DNA from: Leptolyngbya sp. FACHB-261
Lineage (GTDB): Bacteria; Cyanobacteriota; Cyanobacteriia; FACHB-261
Reading direction: 5' to 3'
Assembly (NCBI RefSeq): GCF_014696065.1
Contig: NZ_JACJPL010000023.1
Coordinates: 16,296 to 80,295 of the forward strand
DNA length: 64,000 nt
A program made the position numbers and the translations under genes. This document shows, piece after piece, positions 53,344-61,694 of the stretch; positions within the stretch are counted from its first letter, which is position 1, and each line of letters opens with the position of its first letter. Under the pieces are notes generated by a model, which saw only the letters and a program-made list of their open reading frames with translations, did not search any database and was not told the DNA's origin.

Positions 53344-54033
53344 CTAGCGGTTGACGCCAACGGTGGTGTTGGCCATCGTACGTGCCATTTCCAGATGGCC
53401 CTGCACGTTGGGCAGAAGTCTGGTAGCAAAGGCAACGACATCCTGGTCTTGACCCTGCTGAACTTCACCCTGGAACAGGGCAGCCTGCACGCCGTGGCTA
53501 GCAACCCCAGCCACGCTCATATACTCCCGGTCAAAAGCGGCGCCAGAGAGGTTAGACAGCCGTCGCAGTACGGCTTGATTTGCCGGGCTTAAGCTGCGGG
53601 GCAGCGTAACACCCTTGCGAGCAGCGATCTGCATCAGTTGGTTGTTGGCCTGCGTGTGCTCTTGGATCATGCGTTGGGCGTACTGCTTAACCTCATTGCT
53701 AGAGGAGCGACGCAGAGCCTGTTGCGCAAACTGAACCTCGGCCATACCCCCATCAGCAGCTAAATACATGAACTGCAAGTCTGTAGCATTCAGACCTTGA
53801 GCAGTGGGGCGGTTGGTCCGGCCAGATTGCGGCGTGGTGCTGCTGGGCTGGGTCATTGAGCCACCCGTTGAGCCACCCATTGAGCCATGAGGCTGCTGGT
53901 TGGTTTGACCGGGTTGGGTTGTAGCTCCACTGGGTCGGCTGGTACCACTGGTTTGAGCCTCAGCAGGCAGGCTTAGAGCCAGCAATGCACCAGTCGTAAC
54001 CAGGGCGGTAGCAATGTTCGTTAACTTAACCAT
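53344..54033 (-). CDS. exported DUF4142 (ferritin-like) protein
   Basis: 229 residues: a signal peptide (ATALVTTGALLALSLPAEAQ), a low-complexity linker of Ser/Thr/Gly/Gln/Pro (about 28-75), and a four-helix DUF4142 domain (LQFMYLAADGGMAEVQFAQQAL, EVKQYAQRMIQEHTQANNQL, DREYMSVAGVASHGVQAALF). The family is predicted periplasmic or outer-membrane and is often stress-induced; function is not established. The ribosome site is AAGGAGAG. Confidence 0.88.
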   Translation of the reverse strand: MVKLTNIATALVTTGALLALSLPAEAQTSGTSRPSGATTQPGQTNQQPHGSMGGSTGGSMTQPSSTTPQSGRTNRPTAQGLNATDLQFMYLAADGGMAEVQFAQQALRRSSSNEVKQYAQRMIQEHTQANNQLMQIAARKGVTLPRSLSPANQAVLRRLSNLSGAAFDREYMSVAGVASHGVQAALFQGEVQQGQDQDVVAFATRLLPNVQGHLEMARTMANTTVGVNR

Positions 54034-54419
54034 GTCTAAATAACTCTCCTTGATGTAGGGCTGCTTTCAAAATCCGCCCACTCCAATCAAGGTTGCAGCT
54101 GCTTTGTCTTACACCTAGCCCGAGAGGTACGCCCTTGGCCAGGTTTACCCTCCGATCTAGGTAGCCGAACCAAAGTGCTCTTGTAGCGCCTGTAGCGAAT
54201 CTGCACACACAAAATTCAGAACGCAGAATCCAGTTGCCAAGGTCCAACCTTAGAACCCGACTATCACTGGCCTATAGCTGGCCTATGCCTTGCGGATGAG
54301 GTTGTCGTTCTGCCTCTAGAACCACACTGAGCAGTGATGCCTCAGCTTAAGATTCAGCTTTCCTCAGGCTGGCTGAGCACATCATAATTATCCAAAACTA
54401 TCTAGATTTAATTGAACTA
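54034..54419. other. intergenic, no gene seen
   Basis: 386 bp between divergent DUF4142 and cupin genes. Only a short unlikely frame is present. AT-rich near 54370-54415, where a promoter for the cupin gene is expected. Confidence 0.45.
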
Positions 54420-54761
54420 ATGACTGACACAACTGTTATCAAAATTAGCTCTTCCCATTCACCTCACGGTCAAGCAGGACAAAAGTATTTGGCTTCAGGT
54501 AAGAGCCTGGCAATGCGACTTTGGGAGAACGAGCAACCCAATGAAGCTAAACCACCGACTCAGCGGGATTACGAAACAGTTGGCTATGTCATTGCAGGGC
54601 GAGCAGAACTGCATTCAGAAGGTCAAGTAGTGCTGTTAGAAGCAGGAGATTCTTGGGTCGTTCCCAAAGGCTCCAGTCACACTTACAAAATTCTGGAGCC
54701 CTTCACCGCTGTAGAAGCCACTTCTCCTCCAGCTCAAGTTCACGCTCGCGATGAAGCCTGA
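54420..54761 (+). CDS. small cupin-domain protein
   Basis: 113 residues with a single cupin: DYETVGYVIAGRAELHSEG as the first motif and GDSWVVPKGSSHTYKIL as the second. The first motif lacks the usual His pair (VGYVIAGRAEL has Glu/His pattern weakly conserved), so metal binding is uncertain. No signal peptide. It precedes the DUF2243 gene by 78 bp on the same strand and may be co-transcribed; the short gap is filled with degenerate CTCAAG repeats. Confidence 0.82.
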   Translation: MTDTTVIKISSSHSPHGQAGQKYLASGKSLAMRLWENEQPNEAKPPTQRDYETVGYVIAGRAELHSEGQVVLLEAGDSWVVPKGSSHTYKILEPFTAVEATSPPAQVHARDEA

Positions 54762-54839
54762 CCAAGCCTCACAAACAAGCCTTAGCCCGCTCAAGCCCAG
54801 TTCGCTCAAGCACAGCACAATCAAGTCCAGCTCAAGTCC

Positions 54840-55367
54840 ATGACTACGACCGCAAGCCCACCAACCGCCCAACCGGCCTCTGCCAAGCCCTTAGTTGCGC
54901 CCGGCTTCTTTTTGGGCCTGGGGCTGGCCGGTTTTTTCGATGGCATTGTGTTGCACCAAATTCTGCAATGGCACCACATGCTCACCGATGCAGGTTACTC
55001 AGCTGAGACAGTCTCTGGCCTGGAGATCAACACCCTGGCCGATGGCTTTTTTCACCTGGGCTCTGCGGTGCTGACAGCAGTTGGCGTAGGTCTGCTGTGG
55101 CGAGTCGGTCGTCAGGTCCAGGCAGCAGGGTCAGGGCGCGTGTTTGGCGGGGCGCTGCTCCTAGGTGCAGGCACCTTCAACCTAGTCGAAGGCTTGATTG
55201 ACCATTACATCCTGCAAATTCACCATGTGAAATCTGGTCCCCATGAAGCGGCGTGGGACTTGGGATTTCTGATCGTGGCTGGACTATTAATGGCAATTGG
55301 CTGGGGACTTATGCAATCGGGCTTAAAGCTGAGCGCCAGTGGAACAGCAGGCCGGGAACCGGTTTGA
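54840..55367 (+). CDS. DUF2243 membrane protein
   Basis: 175 residues with four predicted membrane helices. The His-rich motifs characteristic of DUF2243 are intact: GFFDGIVLHQILQWHHML, DGFFHLGSAVL, and GLIDHYILQIHHVKSGP. The histidines may bind metal or haem within the membrane; the function is not known. It sits behind the cupin gene. Confidence 0.88.
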   Translation: MTTTASPPTAQPASAKPLVAPGFFLGLGLAGFFDGIVLHQILQWHHMLTDAGYSAETVSGLEINTLADGFFHLGSAVLTAVGVGLLWRVGRQVQAAGSGRVFGGALLLGAGTFNLVEGLIDHYILQIHHVKSGPHEAAWDLGFLIVAGLLMAIGWGLMQSGLKLSASGTAGREPV

Positions 55368-55466
55368 GCGGCAATACCCAGCAGCCTGCCTCACTCCACT
55401 TATATTTCCAGTTATATTTCCGGGCTTAAGTTTCCAGTCCTACCCTTCCGGTCTTTGGTTGCAGGA

Positions 55467-55865
55467 CTAGTTCTTCCGACCGCTCTCCTGAACGCTGGCA
55501 CTCGCCAGAATCATCTTCACGCGGCGGTCAAGCTCAACCAAGCTGAAGGGCTTGGTGATGTAGTCGTCCGCGCCTTGGGAAAAGCCCTGAATCCGGTCAA
55601 TCTCATCACTACGGCTCGTCAGCATCAGCACGAACACCGGATGCTGCGCTTGCATCTCCTGACACAAACGGTAGCCGCTGGTGTCAGGTAAATTTAGGTC
55701 CAGGATGACTAAGTTAGGTCTGAACTGTGCAAACGTAGCCATGGCATTAACGCCATCGCCAGCCGACTCAACTTGGTAACCTTGCTTCGTCAGATATCGG
55801 TAGACGAGGGTCCGGGTTGCGACTTCATCATCGACAACGAGGATTTTGTTATGAGCTTGGGCCAT
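55467..55865 (-). CDS. stand-alone response-regulator receiver protein
   Basis: 132 residues from the ATG of MAQAHNKILV (GGAGG nine bases upstream; a longer frame is dismissed). A complete CheY-type receiver: acidic pocket VVDDE, phosphoacceptor D56 in VILDLNLPD, T83 in MLTSRSD and K105 in YITKPF. It lacks an output domain, ending soon after alpha-5 in a short tail. No histidine kinase is nearby, so its partner is unknown. Confidence 0.92.
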   Translation of the reverse strand: MAQAHNKILVVDDEVATRTLVYRYLTKQGYQVESAGDGVNAMATFAQFRPNLVILDLNLPDTSGYRLCQEMQAQHPVFVLMLTSRSDEIDRIQGFSQGADDYITKPFSLVELDRRVKMILASASVQESGRKN

Positions 55866-55999
55866 AGCTAACCACCTCCATACCGACAGGTTCATTGTGA
55901 CATATGTAACAGGTAGTCGCAGACGGCTCAGCCTCTCCTGCCCTAAGGAGAGACGGCGTGCTCTAGGGGTGGAGATGCCCTGTAATGCGTTTACCCTCC

Positions 56000-56005
56000 T
56001 ATAAT
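56000..56005 (+). promoter_or_regulatory. candidate -10 element of pyrG
   Basis: A perfect TATAAT, 42 bp before the pyrG ATG, in CCTCCTATAATCAAAG. No good -35 hexamer is seen 16-18 bp upstream, so it may be a weak or activated promoter. Confidence 0.4.
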
Positions 56006-56029
56006 CAAAGGGTTATCTTGGGGGGCTGA

Positions 56030-57724
<1,695 letters not shown>

Positions 57725-57854
57725 GGTTTACTGACTCAGTTCCTAGTCAGAAAATTAGTGGGTCGTCAATTTGCTACATGCTTTAGCATTGCAGTGAGTT
57801 GGCGACTTATTTTTGTTGTGCCATTACTATAAGGGATAAGGAAGAGAAAGCCCT

Positions 57855-58532
57855 ATGAGTCAAGCGCAGACAGAAGCACTAGCCCCAATACCAGCGGCAA
57901 TCTCAACACCAATCTCAACCGAGGAATGGCTCCCAGCTACCTGGCAAGATTACTTAGCAATTCTGGCTGCCCCAACTTACCAGAACGCTAAGACCTACTA
58001 CTACAACGACCGTTTGAGAATTGAAATGGCCCCAGTTGGCTACGATCATTCCTCTGATAACAATGTCATTTCCTTTGCGATTAGCTTGTTCGCTAGTCTC
58101 AAAGGCATCCCTCTAAACGGGCTCATTAACTGTAGCTTTCGTAAGCCAGAGATTCACGAGTGTCAGCCGGATTTAGCCTACTACCTTGGTGAGTCTGCTC
58201 AGGCAATTCCTAGAGGCACTGGCATTGTCGATTTGGGTCGCTATACCCCACCTCAATTAGCGATTGAAATTGCTAATACTTCGCTGTCTGAAGATTTAGG
58301 CCAGAAGCGATTAATGTATGAAGAAATGGGAGTTTCTGAGTACTGGGTAGTTGATGTGCAAAAGGCTCAGGTTATTGCCCTTGCTGTTGAAAATCAGGGT
58401 AGCAAACGTATCACCCAGTCTCAGGTTTTGCCAGGTTTAGCAATTGCGTTATTGGAAGAAGCGCTGCGCCGTAGTCGCCAAATAGATCAGGCACAAGTAG
58501 GGGCTTGGTTGCTCACACAATTGCAGCAGTGA
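57855..58532 (+). CDS. Uma2 family (DUF820) putative endonuclease
   Basis: 225 residues, single Uma2 domain: ECQPDLAYYLG, PPQLAIEIANTSLSEDL, QKRLMYEEMGVSEYWVVDV. These carry the expected acidic/Lys nuclease residues (D, E and K of PD-(D/E)xK). The ATG has AAGGAAGAG upstream. Unlike the first Uma2 gene, it has no long coiled-coil tail. A strong hairpin follows. Function as a nuclease is predicted by fold only. Confidence 0.88.
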   Translation: MSQAQTEALAPIPAAISTPISTEEWLPATWQDYLAILAAPTYQNAKTYYYNDRLRIEMAPVGYDHSSDNNVISFAISLFASLKGIPLNGLINCSFRKPEIHECQPDLAYYLGESAQAIPRGTGIVDLGRYTPPQLAIEIANTSLSEDLGQKRLMYEEMGVSEYWVVDVQKAQVIALAVENQGSKRITQSQVLPGLAIALLEEALRRSRQIDQAQVGAWLLTQLQQ

Positions 58533-58566
58533 AAAAGGATAGTTTCATGTGGCAGTCAAGAGAAAA

Positions 58567-58598
58567 AAAGAGAGGCAGCAGTTGGCTTACCTCTCTTT
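58567..58598. terminator. bidirectional 9-bp hairpin terminator with T tract
   Basis: AAAGAGAGG (58567-58575) and CCTCTCTTT (58590-58598), 14-base loop, between the convergent Uma2 and msrA genes. A-rich upstream and T-rich downstream sides fit intrinsic termination on both strands. Confidence 0.75.
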
Positions 58599-58631
58599 TA
58601 AGTTCAAATCTTGCCTTAGCTGTTGGTTCTG

Positions 58632-59294
58632 TTAGTTGACGGCTGATTCGGTTTCAGCGGGATAACAGACATTGGTGCCGCCTAAGCCACAATAGCCACC
58701 GGGATTTTTGGCCAGGTATTGTTGGTGGTAATCTTCGGCGTAATAGAACTCTGGTGCATCCAGAATTTCAGTGGTAATTGGCCCGTAGCCTTTAGCTTTG
58801 AGTGCTTGCTCGTAAGCAGCTTTGGATGCCTCAGCGAGTTTCTTTTGCTCGTCTGAATAAGTGTAGATGCCTGAGCGATATTGGGTGCCCGAGTCATTGC
58901 CTTGGCGCATGCCTTGGGTGGGGTTGTGGCTCTCCCAAAACAGCTTTAGTAGGGTTTCGTAGCTAATCACTTTCGGGTCAAAAACTACCAGCACCACTTC
59001 GTTGTGGCCGGTCATGCCCGAGCAGACTTCTTTATAGGTGGGGTTGGGTGTAACGCCAGCGGCATAGCCAACAGCGGTGGTGTAAACTCCAGGTTGCTGC
59101 CAGAATTTACGCTCTGCACCCCAGAAGCAGCCCAGGCCAAAGACTACTTGCTCCAGACCTTCTGGGAAGGGGGGCTTCAAGGGGTTGCCGTTAACAAAAT
59201 GACGTTCCGGCACTGGCATGGGTTGTGCGCGTCCAGGTAAGGCCTCTTCAGCCGTAGGCAGGCCTTGCTTCTTGCCAAATCCAAATAACACCAT
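58632..59294 (-). CDS. msrA: peptide methionine (S)-S-oxide reductase MsrA
   Basis: Repairs methionine sulfoxide in proteins. 220 residues, with the active-site motif [13 protein letters not shown] (C56), [21 protein letters not shown]-like [19 protein letters not shown] and [13 protein letters not shown]-terminal extension with a Cys ([14 protein letters not shown]) probably supplies resolving cysteines. The N-terminal 45 residues are longer than the minimal enzyme, as in other cyanobacterial MsrA proteins. Confidence 0.95.
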   Translation of the reverse strand: MVLFGFGKKQGLPTAEEALPGRAQPMPVPERHFVNGNPLKPPFPEGLEQVVFGLGCFWGAERKFWQQPGVYTTAVGYAAGVTPNPTYKEVCSGMTGHNEVVLVVFDPKVISYETLLKLFWESHNPTQGMRQGNDSGTQYRSGIYTYSDEQKKLAEASKAAYEQALKAKGYGPITTEILDAPEFYYAEDYHQQYLAKNPGGYCGLGGTNVCYPAETESAVN

Positions 59295-59733
59295 GACCGT
59301 CGGCTCTGCTTTTTAGTTATCTTTATACTAATTAATATGATAGCTCAGGCCCCTAGATCCAGCTTAGAGTCAGGGTTTGCAGGGCTGAGAAGATGCTTAG
59401 AAACCGCTGGGCAGTAGCTGAGAAGGTTGACTGCTCCCTTGCAACGGCTGGGTGCAATCTTTCGGTTTTTGCTAATTGTTTTCTCAGCTCAGTTCTCTTA
59501 GTCATTCCAGAGTTTAAGTCATTCCAGATGAGCTAAGTCAAAGTCTTTAGCGATTGGCTTGGCGATGACTGCATAAAGCGCAAACTATGCCACGCATCCA
59601 GAGATGGAGATTGTGAACCCATGTGTCTAGCGATTGCTTGACTGCCCTTACTGGTTACGGCAACGACAGGCAGTTTCCCTGAGCCAGTGCGTAACATAAG
59701 GAACTAAAGAAGACCTAAGCACCTACCAACAGT
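59295..59733. other. intergenic, no gene seen
   Basis: 439 bp between divergent msrA and M32 carboxypeptidase genes. Contains repeated TCATTCCAGA(G) at about 59502 and 59519. No RNA gene or clear promoter is recognised. Confidence 0.45.
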
Positions 59734-61257
59734 ATGCAGACTCTCGACAAAGCCGATTCTAAGCTGCTCGATCTGAAAGTCCGTCTTACCGAAGTTAATG
59801 ACCTGGAGTCTGCTGCATCACTGTTGAACTGGGACCAGGCAACCTATATGCCTCCCGGTGGGGCAACTGCCAGAGGTCGCCAACTAGCGACGCTGAAGCA
59901 ATTGGCTCACGAGAAGTTTACGGACCTGGCTATCGGTCAGCTGCTCGAAGACCTGCGCCCAATGGAAGCGAGCCTGCCTTACGATTCGCAGGCGGCGAGT
60001 TTGATTCGCATTACTCGGCGCGATTATGAGCGAGCGGTGCGGGTGCCTGCGGCCTTTATGGCGAAACTGTCTAGCCATCAAACTGCAACTTATGAAGCCT
60101 GGGCTAAAGCGCGGGCCAATAGTGATTTTGCGGCGGTGCGGCCCCACCTGGAAACTACGCTGGAACTGAGTCGGGAGCTGGCTAATTTCTTTCCTGGCTA
60201 CGAGCACATTGCCGATCCGCTGATTGATTTTTCGGACTACGGCATGAGTGCGGCCTCGACGCGGGCTCTGTTTGCGGAGTTGCGCGGTCGGTTGGTGCCG
60301 ATTGTGCAGGCGATCACGGCTGAGCCGGTTGCGGATGATGCTTGTTTGCATCAGATTTTCCCGGAAGCTGAGCAGTTGGCCTTTAGTTTGGCGACGATTG
60401 AGCGGCTGGGTTACGACTTTCAGCGGGGGCGGCAGGACAAGACGCTGCACCCGTTTATGACCAATTTCTCGATTGGGGATGTGCGGATCACCACGCGGGT
60501 TCAGGAGAATTTCCTAGGCGAGACTATTTTTAGTACGGTGCACGAAACTGGACACGCGCTTTATGAGCAGGGCATTTCGCCGGAGTTTGAGGGGACGCCG
60601 CTAGCGGGTGGGGTGTCGTCTGGGGTGCATGAGAGTCAGTCGCGGTTGTGGGAAAACATGGTGGGCCGCAGTCGCAGTTTCTGGAGCTTTTTCTATCCGC
60701 GGTTGCAGGCGGTTTTTCCGCAGCAGTTGGGTCAGGTTTCGCTGGATACGTTTTATCGAGCCATTAATAAGGTGGCTAAGTCGCTGATTCGCACGGATGC
60801 GGATGAGGTGACTTACAACTTGCATGTGATGATTCGCTTCGATTTGGAGCTGGATCTGCTGGAGGGTCGTCTGGCGGTGCGCGATTTGCCTGAGGCTTGG
60901 AATGAGCGCTATCGCAGCGATTTGGGCTTGCTGCCGCAGAGGGACAGCGAGGGTGTGTTGCAGGATGTGCACTGGTATGGCGGTCAGATTGGCGGTATGT
61001 TCCAGGGCTACACGCTGGGCAATCTGATGAGTGCGCAGTTTTTTGAGGCGGCGCTGAAGGCTCAGCCGGAGGTTCCGGAGCAGATCGCCCAGGGACAGTT
61101 TGGCCCGTTGCATGATTGGCTGAAAACGAAGATCTATCAGCATGGTCGCAAGTACACGGCACCGCAATTGATTGAGCAGGTGACGGGTAGCCCGTTGAGC
61201 ATTGAGCCCTATTTGCGCTATATCCAACGCAAGTACGGTGAGCTTTACGCGCTGTAA
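59734..61257 (+). CDS. M32 family metallocarboxypeptidase (Taq-type)
   Basis: 507 residues, matching the carboxypeptidase Taq family: zinc motif VHETGHALYEQGI (H270, E271, H274), and HESQSRLWENM (H299, E300) supplying the third ligand. LNWDQATYMPPGG at the N-terminus and the C-terminal YGGQIGGMFQGYTLGNLMSAQ segment are also typical. It removes C-terminal residues from peptides in the cytoplasm. The last two thirds of the gene are rich in GC-ending codons compared with the first third, with no break in the protein. Confidence 0.94.
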   Translation: MQTLDKADSKLLDLKVRLTEVNDLESAASLLNWDQATYMPPGGATARGRQLATLKQLAHEKFTDLAIGQLLEDLRPMEASLPYDSQAASLIRITRRDYERAVRVPAAFMAKLSSHQTATYEAWAKARANSDFAAVRPHLETTLELSRELANFFPGYEHIADPLIDFSDYGMSAASTRALFAELRGRLVPIVQAITAEPVADDACLHQIFPEAEQLAFSLATIERLGYDFQRGRQDKTLHPFMTNFSIGDVRITTRVQENFLGETIFSTVHETGHALYEQGISPEFEGTPLAGGVSSGVHESQSRLWENMVGRSRSFWSFFYPRLQAVFPQQLGQVSLDTFYRAINKVAKSLIRTDADEVTYNLHVMIRFDLELDLLEGRLAVRDLPEAWNERYRSDLGLLPQRDSEGVLQDVHWYGGQIGGMFQGYTLGNLMSAQFFEAALKAQPEVPEQIAQGQFGPLHDWLKTKIYQHGRKYTAPQLIEQVTGSPLSIEPYLRYIQRKYGELYAL

Positions 61258-61292
61258 GTAGGGGCGCTGTGGCTGAATGCTGGTTGGACAAC

Positions 61293-61565
61293 GCCTGAGC
61301 TGTAGCGGCAGCTTCTAGCGTTGTAGTCTTTTGGCGGGAATTTGTAGGTATTGGGCGGAGGCTTGTAGGCGTCCGGCGTAAGCGTGTGGCCGTTGGGCGT
61401 AAACATGGGGAGATTCGACATAAGCATGTAGCTGTTCAACATAGGCATGTAGCTATTAATCGCAAACATGCAGGAGTCTTGCACAAACGTGTGGAGATTT
61501 ATTCGAGGATTGCAGCAGGGCAGATCAAGCATGCTGCAATCCTTCCAGCAATTGCTGCAATCCTC
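61293..61565. repeat. thirteen-copy, strictly 21-bp-phased repeat array
   Basis: The core TGTAG or a close variant (TGTGG, TGCAG, TGCTG, TGGGG) recurs at exactly 21-bp steps from 61301 to 61553 (61301, 61322, 61343, 61364, 61385, 61406, 61427, 61448, 61469, 61490, 61511, 61532, 61553), without an insertion or deletion. The unit is about CRYAARCATGTAGNNRTTNNN; best copies are the seventh and eighth (CATAAGCATGTAGCTGTTCAA). The array fills most of the gap between the M32 and TIR genes. The 21-bp register equals seven codons. Confidence 0.85.
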
Positions 61566-61586
61566 TCCAAGATGCCGAGCAATTGA
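61386..61586 (+). CDS. possible heptapeptide-repeat ORF on the 21-bp array
   Basis: In one plus-strand frame the 21-bp array reads as heptapeptides of the form (R/H)K(H/R)VA(V/I)x: RKHGEIR, HKHVAVQ, HRHVAIN, RKHAGVL, HKRVEIY, ending IKHAAIL and a stop at 61586. The frame is open from about 61299, but the only start is the GTG at 61386 and there is no ribosome site. It may be a decayed or non-coding remnant. The minus strand is also open over the array, which warns against over-reading. Confidence 0.25.
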   Translation: MAVGRKHGEIRHKHVAVQHRHVAINRKHAGVLHKRVEIYSRIAAGQIKHAAILPAIAAILSKMPSN

Positions 61587-61694
61587 AGCCTATGTTTGGT
61601 CAAGTTATCGGCCCGAGATAGCTTTAACCACAGCTTTCTCTAAAGCTGCCAGAATGGACCTTAAGTTCTGACCAACTCCATTTGAGCAAGCGTT

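Noticed and set aside
57731..57750. A terminator after pyrG (CTGACT/AGTCAG)
   Set aside because: The stem is only six base pairs and no further support is seen.
61245..61532. Minus-strand frame of 95 codons over the 21-bp array
   Set aside because: It is open only because 21 is a multiple of three; the heptapeptides (such as SYMPMLN) are low in charge and show no better coding signal than the plus frame.
61293..61565. Possible CRISPR array
   Set aside because: The units are 21 bp with no unique spacer, and the sequence diverges gradually along the array.
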